Source: an uncultured Maribacter sp.
Lineage (GTDB): Bacteria; Bacteroidota; Bacteroidia; Flavobacteriales; Flavobacteriaceae
Assembly: GCA_947493885.1 (NCBI GenBank)
Contig: CANLTE010000007.1
Coordinates: 1-64,000, forward strand
DNA: 64,000 bases
Direction: 5' to 3'
Numbering within the stretch: the stretch's first letter is position 1; each line of letters begins with the position of its first letter. The position numbers and the translations under genes were made by a program. The notes under the pieces are model-generated. The model did not search any database and was not told the DNA's origin. It saw nothing but the letters and a program-made list of their open reading frames with translations. This document shows positions 1 to 7,765 of this stretch, piece by piece.

Positions 1-1
1 G

Positions 2-64
2 CACGAGATGATTGAAAAGATTAAAATAACTAGTAATATTTTTGCTTGTACTTTTTTCATTTAA
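2..64 (+). CDS. Possible C-terminal end of an upstream gene (partial)
   Basis: Frame 2 is the only plus-strand frame that stays open from the window edge; it runs 20 codons to a TAA at 62-64. The tail is hydrophobic and shows no recognisable domain. It could be the end of a gene that starts outside the window, or an open stretch by chance. Confidence 0.2.
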   Translation, partial: HEMIEKIKITSNIFACTFFI

Positions 65-350
65 ATTACTGGCAACGGTTAGTATATGGAAAGTAGCGTG
101 TAGGTAAGCGTATACTTTTCCGATATAATTAGCGTTATTAGGTATGCGATATAAATTAAATTTGGCACGAAATTAGCTATTTTTTATATACATTGTTGGC
201 AAACGTTTTTTTTATCCGAATAATTTCATATTTTAGTTGAATCAAAATAATTATAGGGTATTGTTTTTAATGAATAGAAACATTACTTTTGCACAAGTTT
301 TCAAATAGGTTGATTTTAATAATTATACTTTAAATTGGGGAACACTTTTC
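65..350. other. Intergenic region with cassette-like boundary sequence
   Basis: No convincing gene was seen. The stretch from about 71 to 204 has imperfectly inverted ends: GGCAACGGTTAGTATAT at 71-87 faces ATATACATTGTTGGC at 186-200. The right end, ATTGTTGGCAAACGTTT at 192-208, recurs in inverted orientation behind the next two genes at 1231-1247. It resembles the boundary of a mobile or cassette-like unit, but no transposase or integrase is present. The promoter for the next gene lies at 261-291. Confidence 0.4.
261..291 (+). promoter_or_regulatory. Promoter for the unknown two-gene unit
   Basis: TTG at 261-263, a 20-bp spacer and TACTTTTG at 284-291 match the Bacteroidota -33/-7 consensus (TTTG, 19-21 bp, TAnnTTTG). 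It lies 59 bp before the ATG at 351. Confidence 0.6.
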
Positions 351-803
351 ATGTTACAGAAATCAGAAAATAATTTAAATCTTTTGGACTTTGGTATTGT
401 TGGGGAACAACTTACCATAAGTGAATTGTTACATTCTTCATATGTACGAGGTAGAGAGGATTTTCAGAAAGAAGTCGAAGTTGACTTTAAAAAGAATATT
501 CAATCTGCTGCTCATTCTTCTTCTTTGTTGAAGTCAAAATTATCAGAGATAGAGGTTGGTGTTAAGGATATGTATCTTAAAGTAATCAACTTTAACACAT
601 TTAAGTGTTTAGTTGTTATTGATAATGAGCATTTTTATTCTAAAGAAAAGCGTTGGAGTGCTTATAAGATTTCAGAGCATATTAATAACACAAACAGCAG
701 AATAGATTTGACGTTTTCTTTTATGTCGAATTCTGAAGACATTACGGTTGACAATGTTACTTCTGATGGCTTTATTTTTAAATATGGCACAGAAAAAGTA
801 TAA
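351..803 (+). CDS. Hypothetical protein, first gene of a two-gene cassette
   Basis: A 150-residue soluble protein with no signal peptide or membrane segment; I do not recognise the family. The first part (about 1-60) is polar and probably helical, and the second part (about 70-150) alternates hydrophobic and polar residues as in a beta-rich fold. ATG at 351 sits 59 bp after a good promoter. The following HEPN-like gene overlaps its 3' end by 20 nt, so the two are probably translated together and may act as a pair. Partner roles such as antitoxin, sensor or nucleotidyltransferase-like subunit are possible, but no motif proves any of them. Confidence 0.6.
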   Translation: MLQKSENNLNLLDFGIVGEQLTISELLHSSYVRGREDFQKEVEVDFKKNIQSAAHSSSLLKSKLSEIEVGVKDMYLKVINFNTFKCLVVIDNEHFYSKEKRWSAYKISEHINNTNSRIDLTFSFMSNSEDITVDNVTSDGFIFKYGTEKV

Positions 804-1224
804 TGCATTTGACCACGCATCACATAATTTAAAAGCTCATAATTATATTAAGCAGTCTACTGAATTCCCTGATTGGGAAATCACAACTGCTTTTTATTGT
901 TCCCTAAAATTTTTTGAAGGAAGTCTATTTCCTGAAACATATTTGCATCCCGGTAAAGAAGATGATGATGAAAAAAGAGATTTTACCTCTTTTAACGAGT
1001 ATAAACAGGTTTTTTCAAGATTTTGCCAAGGAACTCCTCATGATATAACTAAAAGATTTGTCAAGTATAATACTACGAGTGATATATGGAATAGTTATAA
1101 CGATTTATACGACCTTTGTCATAATTCCAGATATAAGAATTATCAGATTGACCCAAGAGATTTAGAAATAGCAAGGGAATCTTTAGAATCCATAAGAGCT
1201 TATTGTACTAAAAACTTAAAGTAA
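784..1224 (+). CDS. HEPN-like hypothetical protein, second gene of the cassette
   Basis: A protein of about 146 residues, helical and without a signal peptide. The N-terminal part (HASHNLKAHNYI) and the C-terminal segment LYDLCHNSRYKNY resemble small HEPN-fold proteins, which often end in an L-x(3)-S/H-x-x-R/S-R-Y-x-x-Y stretch. The classical catalytic R-x(4)-H motif is not clear, so RNase activity cannot be claimed. The ATG at 784 is preferred over the ATG at 748, because the longer form only adds a hydrophobic run coded inside the upstream gene. A palindromic terminator follows at 1251. The pairing and inverted-repeat flanks suggest a toxin-antitoxin or defence unit; this is inference. Confidence 0.55.
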   Translation: MAQKKYNAFDHASHNLKAHNYIKQSTEFPDWEITTAFYCSLKFFEGSLFPETYLHPGKEDDDEKRDFTSFNEYKQVFSRFCQGTPHDITKRFVKYNTTSDIWNSYNDLYDLCHNSRYKNYQIDPRDLEIARESLESIRAYCTKNLK

Positions 1225-1250
1225 GCGCTAAAATGTTTGCCAACAATTGG

Positions 1251-1274
1251 ATATGATCAACTAGTTGATCATAT
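1251..1274 (+). terminator. Perfect 24-bp palindrome with T-rich tail
   Basis: ATATGATCAA, CTAG and TTGATCATAT form a perfect palindrome followed by TTCTTTT, immediately behind the HEPN-like gene and the right inverted repeat. It fits a rho-independent terminator; as a DNA palindrome it could also be a protein-binding site. Confidence 0.6.
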
Positions 1275-1433
1275 TTCTTTTATAGTCTAAATATAGAAAT
1301 ATTACTGTATATACGCGGTATTGTTACCTTTTAAAAAATATTAGCCGTGTGCTATGCGTTTGTAAACGGTTATATGATTACCTTTTTCTGAAGTAAATTA
1401 AAAACAAAAACATCAACATTTCCTCTGAGAGAA

Positions 1434-1715
1434 TTACTTTTTTAAATTGGAGAAAACGTAAGTGTACAACCACATAATAGTAAACGTAGGTATAATATCC
1501 ATGCCAGGCACAAGCTCTTCCACAAAAGCAATTGCCCCTGCGGCTTGTCCTGCTTTACCTTTATACATACGTGTCATTAACCAGGCCGCTATGGGTGCCC
1601 AGATAATATCAGAGAACTCTCCAATACCAGGTATTGCAAAAGACAGCATACCTACAGCATCAAAAAGCAGCCCTAAAAGTAGATTTCTTATTTTTTTATT
1701 TTTGTGTTCCGTCAT
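1434..1715 (-). CDS. Small conserved membrane protein
   Basis: A 93-residue protein with a charged N-terminus (MTEHKNKK) and about two or three hydrophobic segments, roughly residues 12-30, 36-46 and 72-88. Short hypothetical membrane proteins of this kind are common in Flavobacteriaceae, and I cannot assign a function. It ends 55 bp before the stop of folE on the same strand but has its own ATG, so it may be the distal gene of a folE transcript. The opposite-strand reading frame over the same span looks like a shadow. Confidence 0.6.
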   Translation of the reverse strand: MTEHKNKKIRNLLLGLLFDAVGMLSFAIPGIGEFSDIIWAPIAAWLMTRMYKGKAGQAAGAIAFVEELVPGMDIIPTFTIMWLYTYVFSNLKK

Positions 1716-1770
1716 ATTTATAAGTAATGGTTACTACTAAACGAAAGCAACAAGAATGCCAAAATTGTGA

Positions 1771-2370
1771 CTATGACAAATCTGAGCTTATAAGCTTTAA
1801 AAACTCATTACGTGTTTCTATTTTTTCAAACTGTCCCCTAAACCCAGAAGTTGTAGTTACCGAGTTTTGTTTTTGCACACCTCGCATCATCATACACATA
1901 TGAGACGCCTCTATAACCACTGCAACACCTTGCGGTTTTAACGTATTATTTAAACACTCCAAAATATCATGCGTAAGCCTTTCTTGTACTTGTAAACGCC
2001 TAGCAAATATATCTACTATACGTGGTATTTTACTTAAACCAACAATTTGTCCGTTAGGGATGTAAGCAATGTGTGCTTTACCAAAAAATGGTAACATGTG
2101 GTGTTCACATAATGAATATAGTTCAATATCCTTAATGATAACCATATCATCATAATCTTCCTTAAACATGGCTCCTTTTAATATTTTAACAGGATCTTGT
2201 TTATACCCTTGGGTTAAAAAAAGCATTGCCTTTGCAGCTCTTTCTGGTGTTTTTATGAGTCCATCTCTGGTAACGTCTTCACCAATTTCATCGATAATGG
2301 AAGAAAACTTACTTTTTACCTCAGTGGTAACTTCCATATTATACTCCTCCAAATTTTTGTACGCAGACAT
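1771..2370 (-). CDS. folE: GTP cyclohydrolase I
   Basis: Converts GTP to 7,8-dihydroneopterin triphosphate, the first step of tetrahydrofolate and pterin synthesis, in the cytosol. The 199-residue protein keeps the zinc ligands: Cys88 in LCEHHMLPF and Cys159 in [10 protein letters not shown]. The family segment [12 protein letters not shown] and the C-terminal [12 protein letters not shown] block are also present. Length fits the type IA family. The start at 2370 gives a short extra N-terminus; the ATG at 2337 (MEVTTEV) is an alternative. A minus-strand TATTTTTG box lies at 2427-2434. It is divergent from the ABC ATPase gene. Confidence 0.95.
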   Translation of the reverse strand: MSAYKNLEEYNMEVTTEVKSKFSSIIDEIGEDVTRDGLIKTPERAAKAMLFLTQGYKQDPVKILKGAMFKEDYDDMVIIKDIELYSLCEHHMLPFFGKAHIAYIPNGQIVGLSKIPRIVDIFARRLQVQERLTHDILECLNNTLKPQGVAVVIEASHMCMMMRGVQKQNSVTTTSGFRGQFEKIETRNEFLKLISSDLS

Positions 2371-2426
2371 ATATTGTTTGTTTTCAGGTTGATTAGTTAA
2401 TCTCGCATTTACATTTTAAAATAATG

Positions 2427-2434
2427 CAAAAATA
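2427..2434 (-). promoter_or_regulatory. Probable -7 box for folE
   Basis: TATTTTTG on the minus strand matches TAnnTTTG and lies 57 bp before the folE start. No clear TTG is present at the -33 distance, so support is partial. Confidence 0.4.
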
Positions 2435-2522
2435 GGTGCTAAATACGGTTTTTGATTAAAAACCTGTATTTTTTGTGTTACTGTAGACGAAAATAAGCGT
2501 GAACATTACATAAGATAAAAGC

Positions 2523-2530
2523 TAATTTTG
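2523..2530 (+). promoter_or_regulatory. Possible -7 box for the ABC ATPase operon
   Basis: TAATTTTG matches TAnnTTTG and sits 71 bp before the ATG at 2602; the -33 element is not clear. Confidence 0.3.
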
Positions 2531-2601
2531 GCGCTAGTCGTTGTCAACTATTTTGCCATGTCGCCCCTATTGTTTACTTTCATCCCACCAAATTTGTTAT
2601 C

Positions 2602-3300
2602 ATGATTAAGGCTACAAATATTAAAAAATTTTATGGAGAACTTGAGGTTCTTAAAGGTGTAGACCTTCACATAAAAAAAGGTGAAGTGGTTTCTATTGTT
2701 GGGCCATCTGGAGCTGGAAAAACCACCCTTTTACAAATACTTGGTACGTTAGATGTACAGTCTAATAAAAAAGAGAGTAATCTTTTAATTAACAATATTG
2801 AGGTTACTAACCTTTCGGATAAGGAGCTTGCAAAATTTAGAAATGAACACATAGGCTTTATTTTTCAATTTCACCAACTACTACCAGAGTTTACGGCTAT
2901 TGAAAATGTATGCATACCTGCTTTTATAAAAAAAACACCTAAAAATCAAGCAGAAAATAGAGCCAAAGAATTGTTAGATTTTTTAGGATTATCGCACCGA
3001 TATCACCATAAACCTGCTGAACTTTCGGGTGGAGAACAGCAACGTGTTGCAGTTGCCCGTGCCTTAATTAACAGTCCTTCTATAATTTTTGCTGATGAAC
3101 CTAGTGGGAACCTAGATTCTGAAAGTGCCGATAATCTCCACAAATTGTTTTTTGAACTTCGCGAAAAATTTGGACAAACTTTTGTTATTGTTACGCACAA
3201 TGCTGAGTTAGCAGAATTGGCGGATAGAAAACTGGTTATGGTAGATGGCAACATTACAAAATCTGAGCAAGGTGTTTTAGACAATACTATTGTGGAGTAA
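2602..3300 (+). CDS. lolD: ABC transporter ATP-binding protein, LolD type
   Basis: A 232-residue single ATPase domain: Walker [10 protein letters not shown] at 34-42, Q-loop in [10 protein letters not shown], signature [15 protein letters not shown], Walker [13 protein letters not shown] and the H-loop in IVTHNAELA. The sequence around NLDS and the short length match the LolD/MacB ATPase group, which powers release of lipoproteins from the inner membrane or related mechanotransmission. The membrane partner is not next to it, which is common for LolD in Bacteroidota. The stop overlaps the start of the TIGR02757 gene by one base, so the two are translationally coupled. LolD is the likely name; another MacB-type ATPase is possible. 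Confidence 0.85.
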   Translation: MIKATNIKKFYGELEVLKGVDLHIKKGEVVSIVGPSGAGKTTLLQILGTLDVQSNKKESNLLINNIEVTNLSDKELAKFRNEHIGFIFQFHQLLPEFTAIENVCIPAFIKKTPKNQAENRAKELLDFLGLSHRYHHKPAELSGGEQQRVAVARALINSPSIIFADEPSGNLDSESADNLHKLFFELREKFGQTFVIVTHNAELAELADRKLVMVDGNITKSEQGVLDNTIVE

Positions 3301-4064
3301 TGACAAAAGCAGAGCTAAAAGATTTTTTAGATGCTAAGGTGCTACAATATAATCTTCCTAAGTTTTTAGAAACCGACCCTATCCAAATTCCTCATGAGTT
3401 TTCAAAAAAAGAAGATATTGAAATAAGCGCTTTTTTAACCTCAACTATCGCTTGGGGAAATAGAAAAAGTATTATCACCAACGCAAAAAAAATGATGAAG
3501 CGTATGGATAATGCTCCACATGATTTTGTGTTAAACCACAAACCTGAAGACCTCGCTAATTTTGAAGGTTTTGTGCACAGAACTTTTAACAACCAAGATT
3601 TATCTTTTTTTGTACAAAGCCTAAAAAACATTTATAAAAACCATAAAGGCTTAGAAAGTGTTTTTGCTAAAAATGCCTCAAATACAGGAATGCACAAATC
3701 CATCTCAGAATTTAAAAAGGTATTTTTTGAAATTCCCCATCCGCAACGTACTACCAAACATGTTTCTGACCCGCTAAAAGGTTCAGCAGCAAAACGTATA
3801 AATATGTATTTACGTTGGATGGTACGAAGCAACGCCACTGGTGTTGATTTTGGCTTATGGAAAAGTATCTCCCCTGCTACCCTATCATGTCCATTGGATG
3901 TGCATTCAGGAAATGTTGCACGAAAATTAGGGCTTTTACATCGTAAACAAAATGATGCAAAAGCCCTCGCTGAACTCGATAAGAATCTTAGAAAATTAGA
4001 CCCAAACGACCCTGTTAAATACGACTTTGCTTTATTTGGTTTGGGCGTTTTTGAAAAATTTTAA
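3300..4064 (+). CDS. TIGR02757 (DUF2400) family protein
   Basis: A 254-residue protein matching the TIGR02757 family found across Bacteroidota and some Proteobacteria. Recognisable parts are IEISAFLTSTIAWGNRKSIITNAKKMM near residues 40-67, KRINMYLRWMVRSN near 165-180 and PLDVHSGNVARKLGLL near 195-215. The last block resembles helix-hairpin-helix DNA glycosylases and the family is distantly related to them, but no activity is established to my knowledge. It starts on the last base of the ABC ATPase gene. Confidence 0.85.
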   Translation: MTKAELKDFLDAKVLQYNLPKFLETDPIQIPHEFSKKEDIEISAFLTSTIAWGNRKSIITNAKKMMKRMDNAPHDFVLNHKPEDLANFEGFVHRTFNNQDLSFFVQSLKNIYKNHKGLESVFAKNASNTGMHKSISEFKKVFFEIPHPQRTTKHVSDPLKGSAAKRINMYLRWMVRSNATGVDFGLWKSISPATLSCPLDVHSGNVARKLGLLHRKQNDAKALAELDKNLRKLDPNDPVKYDFALFGLGVFEKF

Positions 4065-4371
4065 TCTTATTATAACTTTTAAATAAGTTCTTAAGTAAAC
4101 CTAGGTAGTTTTTATATAATATTAAGGTTTTTAAAAGGTAAACTACATTTCTTTAATTACATCTATCTTCTGAAATCAGAATCACCATACAACACTTTAA
4201 AACAACAAGTTACACCTATTTTACCGCTATTTTGAACGATTCTAAGTAGTAACAAAATGCTAATGTTTTTAACATTCACATCAACTAAATAAAATACTGG
4301 GTTAAAACTCTCTTAAACATGTGCCCCTAATTTTATCTCAAATTATATAACCCTATAAACTATTTGAAAAA
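4065..4371. other. Intergenic region, no gene seen
   Basis: 307 bp of AT-rich sequence with stops in all frames. No clear terminator hairpin or consensus promoter was found; a weak GTAGTTT/AAACTAC pair has too long a loop to trust. Confidence 0.5.
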
Positions 4372-5841
4372 ATGAAAAAACTAAACAATTTTTTACTCCT
4401 TGCTGCGGGCGTAGCGTCTATGGCTTCATGCGAAAAACTAGACGACTTTGTTGGTGGTGGTAACGGTGGAGAAGACAAAGGTGTTGTTTTAAAAAACCAC
4501 TCAGACACTCCTGCTTATTTTGATTTAGCTCCTGAGTTTAGTAATGTTAAAATTTACTCCATATTAAGTTCTGGAGATGTATTACCTGAGTCTCCTGATT
4601 TTGTTTATGGTTCTATGGCCGATGGCGCTGGTTTATTAAAAGAAGCTGATGATAGCTTTACTTTAATTAATAATATAGAAGCAGATTACTCTATTGCTAG
4701 AATAAAGTTTGACAAATCTTTTAAGCCAGTAAAAGGAGAATACATTTTAAACGCACAAGCTACTGCAAACACTGCACAATGTTCAGGTTCATTAATTACG
4801 CCTGAAGAGCATGGATTTGGTCCTATGTACCTTTCTGGTGGTGAATGGGGTGGTTCTTTAAAAGGTGTTTTCTCAACTGACCCTTACAAAAGCACAACTA
4901 ACGCTTCTGTAGCTTCAATGTTACCTGCATTAGGGCAATGGTCTACTGAAAATGCTGTTGCCATTGGTAAAGATGCTTTTCCTGGAAAAACTGTAATCTT
5001 TATCGGAGACGATAACTCTAACAACGAGGTTCCTTCTGGACAATTGGGAATGTATGTTGCAGAGCAAGGTGACCTTAACAATGGTAAGTTATATACCTTA
5101 AAAGTAACTACTGAAGGTATCAACTACGAAATGGACATGGTTGAAGGTGAAACTTATGAGGCTGAGTTTGTTGAAATGGAAGAAAGAGCAATTGACCTTT
5201 TAGATGCTGAAGCTAAAGAAAAAGGTGCAATGGGATTCTCAAGACTTGAGGACATCGATTGGAGAAGAGGTGTTGCTGCTAACCAAAGAGAGTTATACAT
5301 GGCCGTTACAGGAAGAAAAAAAGATGGTCTTGTTGGCAAAGGAACACTTTACGGAAGAGTTTATAAAGTGATTTTAAGTAAAGATGACCCAACAAAAGCC
5401 ACCATATCTTGTGTTTTAGATGGTGATAAATTAGATGGTAAAGCAAAAGCTTTTCATAGCCCTGACAACATTGTGGTTTCTAAAAACTTTGCATACATCC
5501 AAGAAGATCCTAATGGATACCCTGACACTCCAGAAAAATCACATTTTGCGCAACTATATCAGTATAACTTAAATACTGGTGAACTTAAAACAGTATTAGA
5601 ATGTGACCAAAATTCTGCTTCATTAAACGGAGTTGGAAACACTGAAAAAAACTGGGAAATTACTGGTATGATTGATGTTTCTGATGCTTTAGGAATTGAT
5701 GATACTTTTATCATGATTACTCAAAACCATGGTTGGGAGCCTGCAGACGGTTCTGCTTTTACAGATTCTTTTGCTAATCCAGATGCGAATAGCCGTAAAG
5801 AAGGAAGTCAGTTATTTGTTATTAAAGGTTTATCAAACTAG
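4372..5841 (+). CDS. PhoX-like (DUF839) lipoprotein
   Basis: A 489-residue exported protein. The N-terminus MKKLNNFLLLAAGVASMASC has a lipobox with Cys20, so it is a lipoprotein; the following acidic residues (EKLDD) fit retention in the cell envelope. The body resembles the PhoX/DUF839 group: RLEDIDWRRG near residue 285, GRVYKVILS near 325 and SPDNIVVSKNFAYIQEDPNGYPD near 365. PhoX proteins are metal-dependent phosphatases with a beta-propeller, but several DUF839 members have no proven activity. A cytochrome peroxidase gene follows after 9 bp, so they form one operon; this points to a redox or metal-linked job and makes plain phosphate scavenging uncertain. Confidence 0.75.
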   Translation: MKKLNNFLLLAAGVASMASCEKLDDFVGGGNGGEDKGVVLKNHSDTPAYFDLAPEFSNVKIYSILSSGDVLPESPDFVYGSMADGAGLLKEADDSFTLINNIEADYSIARIKFDKSFKPVKGEYILNAQATANTAQCSGSLITPEEHGFGPMYLSGGEWGGSLKGVFSTDPYKSTTNASVASMLPALGQWSTENAVAIGKDAFPGKTVIFIGDDNSNNEVPSGQLGMYVAEQGDLNNGKLYTLKVTTEGINYEMDMVEGETYEAEFVEMEERAIDLLDAEAKEKGAMGFSRLEDIDWRRGVAANQRELYMAVTGRKKDGLVGKGTLYGRVYKVILSKDDPTKATISCVLDGDKLDGKAKAFHSPDNIVVSKNFAYIQEDPNGYPDTPEKSHFAQLYQYNLNTGELKTVLECDQNSASLNGVGNTEKNWEITGMIDVSDALGIDDTFIMITQNHGWEPADGSAFTDSFANPDANSRKEGSQLFVIKGLSN

Positions 5842-5850
5842 TTTGTTTAG

Positions 5851-7656
5851 ATGAATAGTTACTTAACAAAAAATATAAGAAAAGGGGTTTATGTTTTCAT
5901 AAACCTCTTTTCTTTATCTATTATTTCATGTAATGAGGTAAAGAAAAAAGAAGAGACGATTGAAATTACATTAGGTGAGCAAATCGAAAAAAAATATACT
6001 CATGAGTTAATTAAATGTCAAGCATATACAGACAGTTTATCTAAAAGTACTTCAAGAGAAAACTTTGCAAAATACTATTTAAAGTCTAGAGCAATTTTTA
6101 AGCAAATGGAACCTATTATGGCTTTTCATGATGCAGAGAATTACAAGTTTTTAAATGCGCCAAACATTTTAAAAGTTGAAGAAGAAGACGCTACAAACAT
6201 TAAAATATTATCTCCTAAGAGCTTTCAGGTTCTAGAAGAAACTATATATGCAGATAGTTTAGAGGTGACTACAATTAAAAATACTGCTGAACTTATTAGA
6301 AACCGACTTAAATTAATTGAAAAAAACACTAAACTCTCCTATTTTAAAAATCATCATTTTTTATGGTTGTTGCGAGATGCCGTTTTACGCGTATCGCAAA
6401 ATGGAATTACAGGTTTTGATTCTCCAGTTTTAGAGCAATCCTTAGAAGAAGCAACTATTGTATATAAAAGCCTTAAAGAATATCTAGATTTTGCGAAAAC
6501 AAAATTCAATAATAAAGCACTTTATACCAATTGGGTAAATGAAATTAACGCCACGCTTAAAAGTTTAGAAAGTGTAAAATTTAATGAGTTTGACCGTTAC
6601 AGTTTTATCAAAAACCACACGCATAAGCAGTTAGATTTATTTAATAAAACCGTTGAAGACTGGAGTGTTGAGTTCCCTTTTACCTTAGCATTAAACAACA
6701 ATGCACCTTCTTTGTTTTCGGATAAAACATTTAACCCAAAATATTATTCTGATGCCAAAAACATTGGATATTCTAAAGAAGTGGTTGCTCTTGGTCGTGA
6801 TTTATTTAATGACAAAGGGCTTTCTAAAGATTGCAGCATGAGTTGCGCTACTTGCCATGCTAAAGAAAAAGCTTTCACCGATGGGATGGTTAAACCAAAA
6901 GGGCAATTACGTAATAGCCCTACCCTAACCTATGCATCACTACAACAAAACTTTTTTTATGATAACCGAGCTGGTAGCTTAGAAGGTCAAATCGTTGCTG
7001 TAGTAAAAAACGATTCTGAATTTCACACCAATTTAGAAACCTTGCAGAAAGTCGTAGAGGAAAACTCTAACTATAAAGTGCGTTTTGATAGCATTTATGA
7101 AGGTGAAGTAACTGATTATACGGTTAGAAACGCCATTGCCGAATACATTAGAAGTCTAAACAAATTCAATTCAAAATTTGATTTAAACATTACAGGTAAA
7201 GAAAATTCATTGACTACCAATGAAATTAATGGCTTTAATCTTTTCATGGGCAAAGCAAAATGCGCAACCTGCCATTTTGCTCCTGTTTTTAATGGTACAG
7301 TACCAACCTTGTATAAAGATACCGAAATGGAATTATTGGGTGTTCCTGCTAAAAACGATACCATTAATGCACTAGTTGATGCTGATTTAGGGCGTTATTA
7401 CTTTTACAAAACCGAAGAACGCAAGCACTTTTTTAAAACACCAACGGTTAGAAACATTGAACTCACCGCTCCGTACATGCACAACGGAGTATATACAACA
7501 CTAGAAGAGGTTATAGATTTTTATAACAGAGGCGGCGGTGCAGGTATTGGAATTGATTTAGAATTACAAACCTTACCTCCAGACCCATTAGATTTAACAG
7601 ATGAGGAACAAAAAGACCTTATTCATTTCCTTAAAACGTTAACAGATAAATCATAA
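5851..7656 (+). CDS. Di-haem cytochrome c peroxidase family lipoprotein
   Basis: A 601-residue exported protein of the MauG/CcpA family. Two haem-binding motifs are visible: CATCH at residues 332-336 and CATCH at 471-475, with the family segments RNSPTLTYASLQQNFFYDNRAGSL and KTPTVRNIELTAPYMHNGVY. The N-terminus has LSIISC, a plausible lipobox. Residues 30-280 form a long helical extension not present in classical 350-residue peroxidases and seen in the long Bacteroidota forms. It reduces peroxides or oxidises an unknown substrate in the periplasm. It lies in an operon with the PhoX-like lipoprotein; the CcsBA haem-ligation system in the same window could supply its haems. Confidence 0.9.
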   Translation: MNSYLTKNIRKGVYVFINLFSLSIISCNEVKKKEETIEITLGEQIEKKYTHELIKCQAYTDSLSKSTSRENFAKYYLKSRAIFKQMEPIMAFHDAENYKFLNAPNILKVEEEDATNIKILSPKSFQVLEETIYADSLEVTTIKNTAELIRNRLKLIEKNTKLSYFKNHHFLWLLRDAVLRVSQNGITGFDSPVLEQSLEEATIVYKSLKEYLDFAKTKFNNKALYTNWVNEINATLKSLESVKFNEFDRYSFIKNHTHKQLDLFNKTVEDWSVEFPFTLALNNNAPSLFSDKTFNPKYYSDAKNIGYSKEVVALGRDLFNDKGLSKDCSMSCATCHAKEKAFTDGMVKPKGQLRNSPTLTYASLQQNFFYDNRAGSLEGQIVAVVKNDSEFHTNLETLQKVVEENSNYKVRFDSIYEGEVTDYTVRNAIAEYIRSLNKFNSKFDLNITGKENSLTTNEINGFNLFMGKAKCATCHFAPVFNGTVPTLYKDTEMELLGVPAKNDTINALVDADLGRYYFYKTEERKHFFKTPTVRNIELTAPYMHNGVYTTLEEVIDFYNRGGGAGIGIDLELQTLPPDPLDLTDEEQKDLIHFLKTLTDKS

Positions 7657-7668
7657 ACAATCCCGTTT

Positions 7669-7703
7669 AACACCTACTTATAGAGGATTTATAAGTAGGT
7701 GTT
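7669..7703 (+). terminator. Rho-independent terminator after the peroxidase
   Basis: A 14-bp perfect stem, AACACCTACTTATA paired with TATAAGTAGGTGTT, with a 7-nt loop and a following ATTCTTTT. Confidence 0.8.
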
Positions 7704-7765
7704 ATTCTTTTAAGTTTCTCTAAATCTATTTTTATACATTAGTAGTGACTAATTAAAATTGAAAA

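Larger units (their letters stand above)
192..1247. repeat. 17-bp inverted repeat bracketing the 351-1224 gene pair
   Basis: ATTGTTGGCAAACGTTT at 192-208 and AAATGTTTGCCAACAAT at 1231-1247 are inverted copies matching at 16 of 17 positions. They enclose exactly one promoter and two genes. This is the geometry of a small mobile cassette or a MITE-borne unit, but no recombinase gene is inside. Function is inferred only from position. Confidence 0.55.

Noticed and set aside
71-208. Integron attC site
   Set aside because: The ends are loosely similar to inverted attC cores, but no integron integrase or cassette array is present and the core sites do not match well.
748-783. Upstream ATG of the HEPN-like gene
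   Set aside because: It adds a hydrophobic stretch read from inside the first gene; the ATG at 784 gives a sensible soluble protein and a normal overlap.
1462-1740. 92-codon plus-strand frame opposite the small membrane protein
   Set aside because: The minus-strand protein has a better membrane-protein pattern and a natural start; the plus frame mirrors its codons.
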